Notes: generated by a model from the letters alone, not told the origin. A stretch of DNA of 64,000 bases from JAJPKK01 sp963844635 (GCA_963844635.1 CAWJPD010000003.1:496001-560000); one strand, 5' to 3'; shown: positions 24,783 to 34,944, numbered from the stretch's first letter. A program made the numbers and translations.

Positions 24783-25871
24783 TTATCTGGTTTTAGGAAC
24801 AGAAACCTGGGTCTCATCGTAAAGTATAGCGAGCGTGGTTTTGGTGACGAGCGCAACGGGGACCGCGAGTATGACGCCGGCAATCCCGAAAGTGGCGCCG
24901 CCGGCGAGAAAGCAGAAAATGATCAAAACGGGGCTGATTCGTGCCGCGGCACCCAGCGCCAACGGCCCGACCACTTGGTCGATCGATAACCTCAATACCG
25001 TGGCATATATCGCGTAGGCGATGATCGGCGCGATGCCGGTGGCATAACGAATGGCAACAAGCCCGGCGATTATCGCCGACATCCCGGGGCCGATCATCGG
25101 GATCATTTCAAGAATCCCGGTCAGCAATGCCAGCAGCACGGCATGGCGAATGCCGAGAATGACACCGAGTCCGATATAGGCCGCGATCGAAGCATAGATC
25201 ACGACAACAATTACGCCCAGAAAATAGCGCTTCAGCACCGGATCGATCTGCAGCACGATATGCTCGATAAGCGGTCGTTGCCGTGGCGGCACCAGCAAGA
25301 GTACTCCCCCCAAAATCTGTCGACCGCTCAACAGCAGATAAAACAGCAGCACCAAAGTCAACGAAAACCCGAAAATACCGAGGAAGGCGACGCCGCCAAC
25401 CACCGCGAGTTTGTCCGGCTGCTCCAAGATGTCGCGAACGGCCTCGACAACTTTGTCCGCGATCTGGCCGGCATTCATCGATTGTCCGAACAAATCGATG
25501 CTGCCGCCCCGGGTCGCCTCCGCCACCAAGGTTTCGACAGTACCCCTGAGGTCGGTCACCAGCGGCGCGAATTCGTGGGCGAGGGGCGCTGCACCGAACA
25601 TGGCGGCGCCCGAGGCGAGCCCCAGAAAAATCAGGAATGCGAGCACGGCAAATGGCGCCCGCGGCAGGCGGGTGCGGACATTGAGCCAGTCGAGCGCCGG
25701 CGTGGTGAGATAGGCTACGAGGCCCGCGATGACGAAGGGCAGGATGATCAGTTGTATGGCATGCAAGACGACCGCAATAACGGCGATGACGACAATCGTC
25801 GTGGTTGTCGATATGCGGTCAACATGCTCGTGGTCACTGCCGGATTTGTCAGGTTGAGGCCTCGCGTTCAT
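24783..25871 (-). CDS. AI-2E family transporter (PerM-like permease)
   Basis: A 362-residue integral membrane protein of the AI-2E transporter family. After a short polar N-terminus there are paired membrane helices (TIVVIAVIAVVLHAIQLIIL and FVIAGLVAYLTTPALDWLN, then APFAVLAFLIFLGLASGAAM). A soluble segment (about 125-185) follows, with FLGIFGFSLTLVLLFYLLL and the C-terminal bundle containing LLTGILEMIPMIGPGMSAII, the family signature. It ends with a helix pair around AGVILAVPVALVTK. The ATG overlaps the stop of the upstream glycosyltransferase (ATGA), so the two are coupled. The transported substrate is not predictable; placement within a hopanoid cluster suggests a lipid-related job, as an inference. 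Confidence 0.85.
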   Translation of the reverse strand: MNARPQPDKSGSDHEHVDRISTTTTIVVIAVIAVVLHAIQLIILPFVIAGLVAYLTTPALDWLNVRTRLPRAPFAVLAFLIFLGLASGAAMFGAAPLAHEFAPLVTDLRGTVETLVAEATRGGSIDLFGQSMNAGQIADKVVEAVRDILEQPDKLAVVGGVAFLGIFGFSLTLVLLFYLLLSGRQILGGVLLLVPPRQRPLIEHIVLQIDPVLKRYFLGVIVVVIYASIAAYIGLGVILGIRHAVLLALLTGILEMIPMIGPGMSAIIAGLVAIRYATGIAPIIAYAIYATVLRLSIDQVVGPLALGAAARISPVLIIFCFLAGGATFGIAGVILAVPVALVTKTTLAILYDETQVSVPKTR

Positions 25872-27025
25872 GGGTAGGTGCGGCCTTTCCAGCTCACGCG
25901 GCCTTGCCAGCGGCGCCGGACGCTGTCGATCGCCATCAGCGCGCCGGCCGTATAACCCAGCGGGAAGAGAAAGCCGTACCAGAACGGGATTCGGAAATAC
26001 AATGCGCCGGCGACATGAAAGGCGATCGCCGCGGCCGACGCCGTCATTGCCGGCACCAACGCGATGCATTCGTTGCCGCCCGCGCAATCGAGAGCGGCGG
26101 CAAGAGGAATGAACGCAGCCGCCCACGCCAAGGCCGCTCCGATCGCGGCGATTGCAATTGTCGATGCCGGTCCTCCCAGCATGACGACGATGTTCTTGGC
26201 GAGACCCGGCCACAGCGTTCGCCAGCCGGTATACATGCGGGTCGAAATCAGTAACGCACCATCGAACAGCAGCACACGACCACCGGCCTGCTTGACGCGG
26301 CGTGCGAGGGCAAGGTCCTCGCAAATATCGTTACGAACGGCCGCGTGCCCACCCACCATGTCGTAGACGCGGCGGCGCAGCAGCATGAACTGGCCAGTTG
26401 CGGTCACGGCGTCAGGATTGGCTCCCTGCACCTTGCGGAGATCTTGGCAGAATGCGAGCAGGCAAAGGCCGCAGGGCATGATCAATCTCTCGGCAAAGCT
26501 GCCGAGCACCTGTCGCGGCGCCAGCGACAGCAGGTCGAGCCGCTCCCTTGCTGCTTCGGCAAGTGCGGCCGCGAGCGCCGCCGGCTCGGCTCGGACATCG
26601 GCGTCGACGAAACACAGCCACTCGGTGGTGGCGGGCGCGGCGCTGGCGCCGATCCAGCAGGCATGCGATTTGCCGGTCCAACCCGATGGGAGCGCGGGAG
26701 CCTTGAGCAGCTCGATTTGCGGATGCTGGCGGGAGGCGCGCTCGACCATGGTCGCGGTGTCGTCGGTGGAATGATCGTCAATCACCAGGATATTTACGCG
26801 CGCACCCGGATAATCCTGTGCCAGCAGACTTCGCAGACAGTCGCCGATGTTGGTTTCTTCGTCGCGCGCCGGAACGATGATCGTCACTGCCGCGGCGGCG
26901 CCGTTTGGGGGAGCGGAGGTGGGGCCAGGGCGGGGAAGGAGGCCCCGCTGGCGAACTGCGCGTACGATCAGCCACGCGACCAGCGCGAACCATGCGGATG
27001 ACAGCCAGAAAACCTTGTCGAGCAC
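25868..27025 (-). CDS. family 2 glycosyltransferase, membrane-bound
   Basis: A GT2 enzyme of about 385 residues. An N-terminal membrane anchor (VFWLSSAWFALVAWLIV) precedes a GT-A domain with VTIIVPARDEETNIGDCL, NILVIDDHSTDDTA, GWTGKSHACWIGA, WLCFVDADVRAEP (metal-binding DxD) and GQFMLLRRRVYDMVGGH followed by the catalytic-type ICEDLALARRVKQAG. C-terminal membrane helices follow (IAAIGAALAWAAAFIPLA and others). A GTG at 27025 is used as start because it sits just before the anchor; an ATG at 27097 adds a basic, less plausible leader. It heads the minus-strand run leading into the AI-2E permease and hopanoid genes. Related enzymes glycosylate carotenoids or hopanoids. Confidence 0.78.
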   Translation of the reverse strand: MLDKVFWLSSAWFALVAWLIVRAVRQRGLLPRPGPTSAPPNGAAAAVTIIVPARDEETNIGDCLRSLLAQDYPGARVNILVIDDHSTDDTATMVERASRQHPQIELLKAPALPSGWTGKSHACWIGASAAPATTEWLCFVDADVRAEPAALAAALAEAARERLDLLSLAPRQVLGSFAERLIMPCGLCLLAFCQDLRKVQGANPDAVTATGQFMLLRRRVYDMVGGHAAVRNDICEDLALARRVKQAGGRVLLFDGALLISTRMYTGWRTLWPGLAKNIVVMLGGPASTIAIAAIGAALAWAAAFIPLAAALDCAGGNECIALVPAMTASAAAIAFHVAGALYFRIPFWYGFLFPLGYTAGALMAIDSVRRRWQGRVSWKGRTYP

Positions 27026-27223
27026 CGTACTGTCCCAGGCAACCCTTTCACAAACCGGCGCCGCAATGGTTCGTTCCCGCCGGCGGGGCCCCCGCATGTG
27101 GCCGCGAGGCGAGAAGGATTTTTGGCCTAGCGATGATGATAAACGCGCTCAACCAAATCCCTCGGTTGCAAAATAGGCGACCAATAATCCGCAACGGGGT
27201 CGCCAACATGTCAGAAGAGATCG

Positions 27224-27249
27224 TCATGCCCCGTTTTCGCGGGGCATGA
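27224..27249. repeat. palindromic repeat downstream of katG
   Basis: TCATGCCCCG (27224-27233) pairs perfectly with CGGGGCATGA (27240-27249) over a 6-base loop. It shares the TCATGCCCCG core with the hairpin at 7337-7357. It may end katG transcription, but there is no T-run. Confidence 0.6.
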
Positions 27250-27259
27250 CAAAGGTGCC

Positions 27260-29432
27260 TCAGTTTCGCATAGCAAGGTCGAAGCGATCGAGGTCCATCA
27301 CCTTGGCCCACGCCGCGACGAAGTCTTTCACGAACTTCTCTTTGGAGTCCGCGCACCCATAGACTTCGGCGATGGCGCGCAGCTGCGAGTGCGAGCCGAA
27401 GATCAGGTCAACACGCGTCGCGGTCCACTTGGGTTGGTGGGACTTTCGATCGCGCCCTTCGTATGAATTGTCGCCAGTGGCGTGCCACTCGATGTTCATG
27501 CTGAGGAGGTTAACGAAGAACTCGTTCGTCAGCGTCTCCCGCTGGTTGGTTAACACCCCGTGATTGGATTGTCCGGCATTGACGCCGAGCACGCGCAGGC
27601 CACCGACGAGAACCGTCATCTCAGGTGCCGTCAGCCTCAGCAATTGGGCCCTATCAACCAATGCCTCCTCAGGCGACATGAGCTGCGGGCCACGGTAATA
27701 ATTGCGGAAGCCGTCGGCGACCGGTTCGAGCGGCTTGAACGACTCGACATCGGTCTGGTCCTGCGAGGCGTCCATGCGCCCCGGCATGAAGGGGACCCTC
27801 ACGTTCTGACCAGCTGCTTGCGCAGCCTTCTCGACCGCCGCGCAACCTCCGAGAACAATCAGGTCTGCGAGCGAGACCTTTTTGCCGCCGCTGGCCGAAG
27901 CATTGAACTCCTTCTGGATCGCTTCGAGCTTCTGCAGCACCGTCGCAAGCTGTGCCGGCTGGTTGACCTCCCAATCCTTTTGCGGCGCAAGCCGGATGCG
28001 GGCGCCGTTGGCGCCACCTCGCTTGTCGGAGCCGCGGAACGTCGATGCCGATGCCCATGCGGTCGAGACCAGTTGCGAGACCGACAGGCCGGACGCGAGG
28101 ATTTTCCCTTTCAGCGCCTGGATGTCTTTTTCATCGATCAGCGGGTGATCGAGCGGGGGGATCGGGTCCTGCCAGATCAGGGTTTCCTTCGGGACCAGCG
28201 GGCCGAGATATCGCTGGATCGGCCCCATGTCGCGATGGGTGAGCTTGAACCACGCCCGGGCAAAGGCATCGGCGAACTGATCCGGATGCTCGAAGAAGCG
28301 CCGCGAGATCTTTTCGTAGGTGGGGTCCATCCGCAGCGAGAGGTCCGTGGTCAGCATGGTCGGCACATGCTTTTTCGATTTGTCATGGGCGTCCGGAACG
28401 GTGGCGGCACCGTTTTTCGCCTTCCACTGATTTGCACCCGCCGGGCTCTTGGTCAGCTCCCATTCGTTGTTGAAGAGGTTATCGAAGAAGTGGTTGCTCC
28501 ACTGCGTCGGCGTCTGCGACCAGGTGACTTCCGGCCCCCCAGTGATGGTGTCGGGTCCAAAACCCGTGCCATGCTTGCTTTTCCAGCCCAGGCCTTGATC
28601 CTCAAGCTCCCCGCCTTCCGGAGCCGTTCCGATAAAGGACGGGTCACCGGCACCGTGGGTTTTGCCAAAGGTGTGACCGCCGGCAATCAGCGCGACCGTT
28701 TCCTCGTCGTTCATCGCCATGCGGAAGAACGTTTCACGGATGTCCTTCGCCGCGGCGACGGGGTCCGGTTTGCCGTTCGGCCCTTCCGGGTTGACGTAGA
28801 TCAGGCCCATTTGCACCGCCGCGAGAGGGTTCTGAAGCTGGCGTTCGCCGCTATAGCGTTCGTCGCCCAGCCAGGTCCCCTCGGGGCCCCAGTAGAGTTC
28901 TTCCGCCTCCCAGACATCGGCGCGGCCGCCAGCGAAACCGAATGTCTTGAAGCCCATCGAACTCGAGGGCGGCGTTGCCGGCGAGGACCATCAGGTCGGC
29001 CCAAGAAATTTTGCGGCCATATTTCTGCTTGATCGGCCACAGCAGCCGGCGAGCCTTGTCGAGGTTCGCGTTATCGGGCCAGCTGTTGAGCGGCGCAAAG
29101 CGCTGTTGGCCGGCCCCGGCGCCGCCGCGGCCATCGGCGATGCGGTAGGTGCCTGCGCTGTGCCACGCCATTCGGATCATGAGACCCCCATAGTGGCCGA
29201 AATCGGCCGGCCACCATTCCTGCGAATCGGTCATCAACGCATGCAGGTCTTTGATCACGGCGTTCAAGTCGAGGCTCTTGAACTCCTTGGCGTAGTCGAA
29301 ATCCCTGCCCATCGGATCGGACTTGGGCGAATTGGTGTGAAGCACCCCAATATTCAGTTGGTCCGGCCACCATTCGCGATTGTCACGGCCGCGAGTTCCG
29401 CCCGTGAACGGGCACTTGGTCACGTCATCCAT
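27260..29432 (-). pseudogene. katG: catalase-peroxidase KatG, frame interrupted by a 1-base insertion
   Basis: A bifunctional haem catalase-peroxidase that destroys hydrogen peroxide. The 5' part reads MDDVTKCPFTGGTRGRDNRE through the distal site IRMAWHSAGTYR to LMVLAGNAALE. The rest resumes one base on at MGFKTFGFAGGRADVWE and carries DEETVALIAGGHTFGKTHG with the proximal His, ending in the C-terminal peroxidase-like half. One extra A at 28959-28960 (plus strand) accounts for the break; without it the length is 723 residues, as expected. AGGAG lies before the ATG. It is divergent from oxyR, its usual activator. The Trp of MAWH and the Met-Tyr partners needed for catalase activity appear present. 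Sequencing error is favoured. Confidence 0.92.
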
Positions 29433-29520
29433 GCTCTTCTCCTGTTGACTGTCTATGTGAGGTCCCGGTGCTTGGGTGGCAACTTAACCATGTGACGCCA
29501 TCAGGTAAAGTTGACTGTTT

Positions 29521-29535
29521 TTATCGCACCGATAA
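29521..29535. promoter_or_regulatory. palindrome in the katG-oxyR intergenic region (candidate OxyR site)
   Basis: TTATCG-CAC-CGATAA is a perfect inverted repeat located 10 bases before the oxyR ATG and 89 bases before katG. The ATCG/CGAT arms resemble half of an OxyR site. Position in a divergent katG/oxyR promoter fits autoregulation and activation. The assignment is inference. Confidence 0.45.
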
Positions 29536-29544
29536 GATATCCTT

Positions 29545-30462
29545 ATGACTCTCATGAACCTCAGGCAGCTGCGCTATTTCGAGGCGCTGGCACGCCATAG
29601 CCATTTCGGACGCGCCGCGGCCGCCTGCGCGATCTCGCAGCCGGCTTTATCGATGCAGATCAAGGAACTGGAGGAGACACTCGGCGCCGTGCTCATCGAA
29701 AGAGGCGCTCGGCAGGTCCGGCTTACGAAATTCGGAGAAGAGGCCGCCCAACGCGTCCGTGACATCCTGCGCCTCGTCGACGAATTGGGAGACCTCGGGC
29801 GAGCGTCCCGGGATCGACTTTTCGGCCGGCTGCGCATCGGGATGATCCCAACGATCGCGCCCTATCTGCTGCCGATCGTGATGAAGAACCTCATGGGAAC
29901 GCATCCTGAAGTTGAGATTTACGTCCGAGAGGCGCTGACGTCCAAGCTGATCCGAGAACTCGCGGAAGGCAGGCTCGACGCTGCAATTGTAGCTCTGCCG
30001 ATCTCCGAACCCTCATTTGCCGAGGTGTCTCTGTTCGCGGAAAATTTTCTGCTGGTTCGGCCGCGCGAAGATGCGGGGAGGCCGGTGCCCAGCCGCAAAA
30101 TGCTGTGCGACATGAGGCTGCTTCTGCTGGAAGAGGGGCACTGCTTTCGCGATCAAGCACTGTCATTCTGCAACATGAAATCGTCCCTGCCACGGGACAT
30201 GCTGGACGCGAGTTCTCTATCGACGCTGGTCCAAATGGTCAGCGCCGACATGGGCGTAACATTGATCCCTGAAATGGCTATGGCGGTCGAGACAGGCTCG
30301 GCATCAGTGTCGGTCGCCCGCTTCAAAAATCCGCAGCCCTCGCGGACCATTGGCATGATCTGGCGAAAGACAAGCCCGCTGGCGAGACAGCTCTTGCAGT
30401 TGTCTGAACTGGTCCGCCGCTCGGGCCGCATGTTGCGGGAACGTCAAAGCGCACGGAAATGA
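29545..30462 (+). CDS. oxyR: hydrogen peroxide-sensing LysR-type regulator OxyR
   Basis: A 305-residue LysR-family regulator. The N-terminal winged helix is NLRQLRYFEALARHSHFGRA, then AISQPALSMQIKELEETLG. The C-terminal effector domain begins RLRIGMIPTIAPYLLP. Redox cysteines are in LEEGHCFRDQALSFC: Cys200 and Cys209, matching Cys199 and Cys208 of E. coli OxyR, which form the disulfide switch. It is divergent from katG over 112 bases, the classic arrangement. A second ATG at 29554 (MNLRQLRYF) may be the true start. The identification rests on both cysteines and context and is strong. Confidence 0.95.
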   Translation: MTLMNLRQLRYFEALARHSHFGRAAAACAISQPALSMQIKELEETLGAVLIERGARQVRLTKFGEEAAQRVRDILRLVDELGDLGRASRDRLFGRLRIGMIPTIAPYLLPIVMKNLMGTHPEVEIYVREALTSKLIRELAEGRLDAAIVALPISEPSFAEVSLFAENFLLVRPREDAGRPVPSRKMLCDMRLLLLEEGHCFRDQALSFCNMKSSLPRDMLDASSLSTLVQMVSADMGVTLIPEMAMAVETGSASVSVARFKNPQPSRTIGMIWRKTSPLARQLLQLSELVRRSGRMLRERQSARK

Positions 30463-30567
30463 GCTTTATGCCGCTCCGCCGGCCGGCAACATTGCTCCAC
30501 GAAGAGAACCGGTGAGGCAAGACGAGGCAGCGCAGGGGTGAGCTGGCGTGCGCCGCCTCTTATCCGC

Positions 30568-33094
30568 TCATGCCTTAACCAGCGGGATTTTCGGCACCGA
30601 CCCTCGATTGGCAGGCCCGCCGCCCTCGCGCGACGACGGCTGCTTTCGACGCGGGCTGCCGCCTCCGCCCCCACTTCCGCCGCTTCCGCTCGGACCGCCG
30701 CCGCCGTCGCTGCTGCGCCGCTTGCTTTTGCGCGGCGGCTCCGGCGGGATTTTTTCCGGCTTCGGGGTTACCGGGCCTTCCAGGAACTCGAACGCGAGCT
30801 TGTCCCTACCGGGTAGAGCTTCCTCGGCGGCGCCCTGCTGGTCTTTCGTCTCGGTGTCCTTCGTCACCACGACGCGGACGTGACCCCCGTCCTTGAGTTT
30901 TCCGAACAGAACTTCATCGGCCAGCGGCTTCTTGATGTGCTCCTGGATCACGCGTGCCATCGGACGGGCACCCATGTGCTCGTCATAGCCGCGCTCGATA
31001 AGCCACTTGGCGGCCTCATCCGACAGTTCGATGGTGACATCGCGGTCGGCCAGTTGCGCCTCGAGCTGAAGCACGAATTTTTCGACGACCTTGGCGATGA
31101 TTTCGGCAGTCAAATGGTTGAAGGTGATGATGGAGTCCAGGCGGTTGCGGAATTCAGGCGCGAACAGGCGGTTGATCGCCTCGACATCGTCGCCTTCGCG
31201 CTTGGTGCGGGTGAAGCCGTAAGCGGCTCTCGCGAGGTCGGAAGCACCGGCATTCGTGGTCATGATCAGGATGACGTTGCGGAAGTCGACCTGCTTACCG
31301 TTATGGTCGGTGAGCTTGCCGTGATCCATGATCTGCAACAGCACATTGAACAGGTCCGGATGCGCCTTCTCGATTTCGTCGAGCAATAACACGCTGTGCG
31401 GGTGCTGGTCGACGCCGTCTGTCAACAGTCCGCCTTGATCGAAGCCGACATAGCCGGGCGGCGCGCCGATCAGCCGCGAAACGGTGTGGCGCTCCATGTA
31501 TTCCGACATGTCGAAACGGATGAGCTGCACGCCCAGCGTCGCGGCAAGTTGCTTCGCCACCTCGGTCTTGCCGACACCGGTCGGGCCGGAGAACAGGTAG
31601 CAGCCGATCGGCTTTTCCGGTTCCCGCAATCCGGCGCGGGCCAGCTTGATGGATGCGGCAAGCGCCTCGATCGGCTTGTCCTGGCCGTAAACGACGCGCT
31701 TGAGGGTATCTTCCAGGTGCGCCAGCACCTCGGCATCGTCTTTCGACACCGTTTTCGGTGGGATCCTTGCCATGGTGGCGATCGTCGTTTCGATTTCCTT
31801 GATGCCGATCGTCTTCTTGCGTCGGCTTTCGGGCAGCAGCATCTGTGCTGCGCCGGACTCGTCGATCACATCGATTGCCTTGTCGGGCAGCTTGCGGTCA
31901 TGGATGTAGCGGGCCGACAGTTCGACGGCCGCCTTGATCGCCTCGCTGGTATATTTGAGCTTATGGTAGTCCTCGAAGTAGGGTTTTAGGCCTCTTCATG
32001 ATTTCGATCGCGTCGAGCACGCTCGGCTCATTCACGTCGATCTTCTGGAAGCGGCGGACCAGTGCGCGGTCCTTTTCGAAATACTGGCGATACTCCTTGT
32101 AGGTCGTCGACCCGATGCAGCGCACCGTGCCGGCGGCCAGCGCCGGTTTGAGCAGGTTCGAAGCGTCCATCGCTCCGCCCGAGGTGGCGCCGGCACCGAT
32201 CACGGTGTGAATCTCGTCGATGAACATGATCGCGCCAGGATAGGCTTCGATCTCCTTGATGACCTGCTTCAGCCGCTCCTCGAAATCGCCACGATAGCGG
32301 GTGCCGGCGAGCAGCGTGCCCATGTCGAGGGCAAACACCGTGGAGTTGAGCAAAACGTCCGGCACCTCGCCATGGACGATACGCCGGGCCAGCCCCTCGG
32401 CAATCGCCGTCTTTCCAACACCGGGATCGCCGACGAACAGCGGGTTGTTCTTCTGGCGCCGGCACAGCACCTGAATGGTGCGGTTGATCTCCTGCTCCCG
32501 CCCGATCAGCGGGTCTATCTTGCCTTCGCGCGCCTTCTTATTGAGGTTGACGCAGTAATTCTCCAGCGCGTCGCCCTTCTTCTTCGGCTCGTCGCCGGAT
32601 TTCTGCTCGGCTTCCTCGTCGACGCCGCGCGCCGGGCGTTGCTCGGTGAGGCCCGGGCGCTTGGCGATGCCATGACTGATGTAGTTGACCGCATCGTAGC
32701 GCGTCATTTCCTGCTCCTGCAGGAAATAGGCGGCGTGGCTTTCGCGCTCGGCGAAGATCGCGACCAGCACATTGGCGCCGGTCACCTCCTCACGGCCGGA
32801 GGACTGGACGTGGATCACGGCGCGCTGGATCACCCGCTGAAAACCAGCGGTCGGCTTGGAATCCTCCCCACCCTCGGTAACGAGGTTTTCAAGCTCGGAT
32901 TCCACGTAGGAGACGAGATTGCGGCGCAGCTTGTCGAGGTCGACGTTGCAGGCGCGCATCACCGCGGCGGCGTCCTGATCGTCGACCAAAGCCAGCAACA
33001 GGTGCTCGAGCGTGGCATATTCGTGGTGGCGCTCGTTTGCGAGCGCAAGCGCACGATGGAGCGATTGCTCGAGGCTGCGCGAAAAGGTGGGCAT
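30568..33094 (-). pseudogene. clpA: ATP-dependent Clp protease ATP-binding subunit ClpA, frame interrupted by a 1-base insertion
   Basis: ClpA is the AAA+ unfoldase that feeds substrates to ClpP. The 5' part has the N-domain (MPTFSRSLEQSLHRALALAN) and the first AAA+ module with Walker A GDPGVGKT and Walker B-type IMFIDEIHTV. At VLDAIEIMKRPKT the frame shifts; the expected text KGLKPYFEDYHKLKYTSEA is read one base on. One extra T near 31993-31996 (plus strand) explains this. The 3' part has the second AAA+ module (GPTGVGKTEVAKQL, VLLLDEIEKAH). Restored length is 841 residues. The C-terminal 75 or so are a Gly/Ser/Lys-rich tail ending VPKIPLVKA. The adaptor gene clpS lies 191 bases upstream. 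Confidence 0.93.
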
Positions 33095-33285
33095 CTAGCA
33101 TCTCTTCATGTTTGATTGCGGTGTCGCTTCGGCATCGCCCGGCAAAACCGGCCCTCGCATGGTTTATCACTTATCTATGTACGATCCATCCAGGCACCAT
33201 CCGCCCATCCCGTCCACCAAATCGCATCCACCAATGTGCAGCTGTGGCGACTGGTTCCTGGCCGCTCGGCTCGATGAGCCGTCCG

Positions 33286-33747
33286 TCACTTCTTCTCCAT
33301 GACGCACTGAAGAGGATGCTGGTGTTTGCGGGCAAAGTCCATCACCTGCGTCACTTTGGTCTCGGCGACTTCATACGTGTAGATGCCGCATTCGCCGATC
33401 CCGTGATGGTGGACGTGGAGCATGATGCGGGTCGCGCTCTCCCGGTCCTTGTTGAAGAAGCGCTCCAGAACGAGGACCACGAACTCCATCGGCGTATAGT
33501 CATCATTGAGAAGCAGCACGCGATAGAGCGACGGCCGCTTGGTTTGCGGCTTGGTCTTGGTGATGACCGCAGTGCCCGGGCCGCCGGAATCGTTGCGCCG
33601 CTTGCGGTCGTCATCGCCCGCCAGCACAACGGCTCCGGCAAGGGGACCCGAAGATCGAGGCATGATCGGCATCAACATGGTCGGGCGGCGGCTTGCAGCT
33701 TCGGTTCGCGGCAAGCATGCCGCAATCTGGGATGATCTTGGAGTCAA
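33286..33747 (-). CDS. clpS: ATP-dependent Clp protease adaptor ClpS
   Basis: ClpS delivers N-end-rule substrates to ClpA. The core is unmistakable: TKRPSLYRVLLLNDDYTPMEFVV with the NDDYTPM substrate-binding loop, LERFFNKDRESATRIMLHVHHHG, GIYTYEVAETKVTQVMDFAR, and the end HQHPLQCVMEKK. The core is about 90 residues. The frame is open to 33747 (153 residues), but the first 20-30 residues look spurious; ATGs at 33678 and 33663 (MPRSSGPLAG) are more likely starts. Neither has a strong ribosome-binding site. It is co-directional with clpA, as is usual. Confidence 0.93.
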   Translation of the reverse strand: MTPRSSQIAACLPRTEAASRRPTMLMPIMPRSSGPLAGAVVLAGDDDRKRRNDSGGPGTAVITKTKPQTKRPSLYRVLLLNDDYTPMEFVVLVLERFFNKDRESATRIMLHVHHHGIGECGIYTYEVAETKVTQVMDFARKHQHPLQCVMEKK

Positions 33748-34249
33748 AACTCGAATCCGGCGACGCTGGTTCAGATAGGCAGCCGGCCGCCCCTTGACCA
33801 GTGCGCCCGTCCGATCGATCGTTCCGGGCGTGGCAAAGCCTCGGCAATTGCTACAACGCCGGCAATCACGCGCTATTTATCAAGCAAAAGATGGCGGAAG
33901 AATTTTGGCAGATAACGGCCGGCGCCGTCGCCGCCGAGTGCATCTCCGCGGGAGGTGCGCCGCTACGGTAAGCGCCTGCCGGCCGGATTCCGATGAAGTG
34001 GATCCCGGGGCGCAGGCGGATGTGCGTTGGCTGCGATGAGACCGCGCCGGAGGCGAGTCAAACTGAACGCATCCCGCCCTGCGCTTCAATTCACACGAGG
34101 CGGCTCGTGATCCAAGGCTCTTCGATAGATCCGCGGTATCAGTGCAAGCATTGTGCCCGCTTATTGGGGATGCCGTCGTCGGCAGGTTCTGTCCTGGGCA
34201 ATTCCATTCGACCCGAACCTGCTTCCAGGACGATGGATGAATGGTGCCG
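33748..34249. other. intergenic region with a partial dispersed repeat
   Basis: About 500 bases between clpS and the phasin gene. No gene was recognised. A tail unit of the dispersed repeat lies at 34052-34079 (GCGAGTCAAACTGAACGCAT and following bases). This region carries the clpS promoter and the 3' flank of the phasin gene. Confidence 0.5.
34052..34079 (+). repeat. dispersed repeat, tail unit only
   Basis: The consensus GCGATTCAAACTGAACGCAT followed by CCCGCTCT occurs here as a slightly varied copy. It matches 40456-40490 (same strand) and 63779-63796 (opposite strand), and a degenerate form near 52774. It is separated from any head palindrome here. Confidence 0.6.
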
Positions 34250-34586
34250 TTATTTCAGCGCGCTGGGGCTGACGAATGCTTCCAGCGGCTTGCAGCTTTC
34301 CTTGGCGAGTTCGCAGTAGAGCTCCCCCATTTTCGTCGCTTGGCTGAGAAAGGAATCGTAGACGCTCTTCGCATAGGCCGTCTGAAATCTCGATCGCCTT
34401 GTCGAATGACTTGGCGCCGAGCAGCTTCTCGATCAAAGCGGAGCCATCGTCGAAGGACTTCCTTGAGTAATCGGCAGTCTCGGCGGCAATGGCCTGCACG
34501 TTCTTGGTCATCTGTCCCCAGGCCTTCATTCCCGCATCCATGCTGTCTTTGCCGGACTTCTGGAAATCATCGAAATTTTTCAGCAT
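34250..34586 (-). pseudogene. phasin family protein, frame interrupted by a 1-base insertion
   Basis: A phasin, the small amphipathic protein that coats polyhydroxybutyrate granules. The start is MLKNFDDFQKSGKDSMDAGM, typical of alphaproteobacterial phasins, with AGGGAG upstream. The frame shifts after KSFDKAIEI: one extra A in the AAA run at 34385-34387 (plus strand). Read without it, the protein continues QTAYAKSVYDSFLSQATKMG then ELYCELAKESCKPLEAF and stops at 34250, giving 112 residues, the expected size. The start is the ATG at 34586; a TTG two codons earlier is not needed. A PhaR-like palindrome lies 117 bases upstream, and the phaR gene is in this window at 46.9 kb. Confidence 0.85.
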
Positions 34587-34702
34587 CTTCAATTCTCCCT
34601 GGCCCCGCTCTGAGGCATCATCGCCCGGCCTTTCGCCAATCGCGTGGGCTTTCGTTCACGACCGCGAGAACTGTACCGCAATGCACAAAAAGTCAACAGA
34701 AA

Positions 34703-34717
34703 TTTTGCAATGCAAAA
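34703..34717. promoter_or_regulatory. PhaR-like palindromic site upstream of the phasin gene
   Basis: TTTTGCA-A-TGCAAAA is a perfect 15-base palindrome. A second GCAATGCA copy lies about 26 bases away near 34678. PhaR regulators bind TGCA-rich sites in front of phasin genes. The 34587-34944 gap holds no gene; it carries promoters for the phasin (minus) and the D,D-carboxypeptidase (plus). Binding is inferred. Confidence 0.5.
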
Positions 34718-34944
34718 AAATCGGCCAATCGGATTGCCGGTTAAGCAAGTGGCAAACGTCGCGCGCTATCCTCAGCGAGGCGCGTGCCATCGTACTGCCG
34801 GTTTCGGTCCGCATGAGAGCAGGGAGTGAATCCGGCCGCAATGGCCGGGCGGACGTTGCGGGCAGCATCGAAAAGAGCGGGGCGTCGTCGGTGTTGGGTC
34901 GTCCGGCCCGCAGCCGGATGTGGGGAATGGGGAGCCAAGAGTTC

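Noticed and set aside
27560..29032. Long plus-strand open frame opposite katG
   Set aside because: It mirrors the katG coding strand and shows no recognisable domain.
34719..34944. Plus-strand open frame starting upstream (34489) that runs into the carboxypeptidase
   Set aside because: The sequence before 34945 lacks protein-like features and crosses the regulatory palindrome region; the signal peptide starts at 34945.
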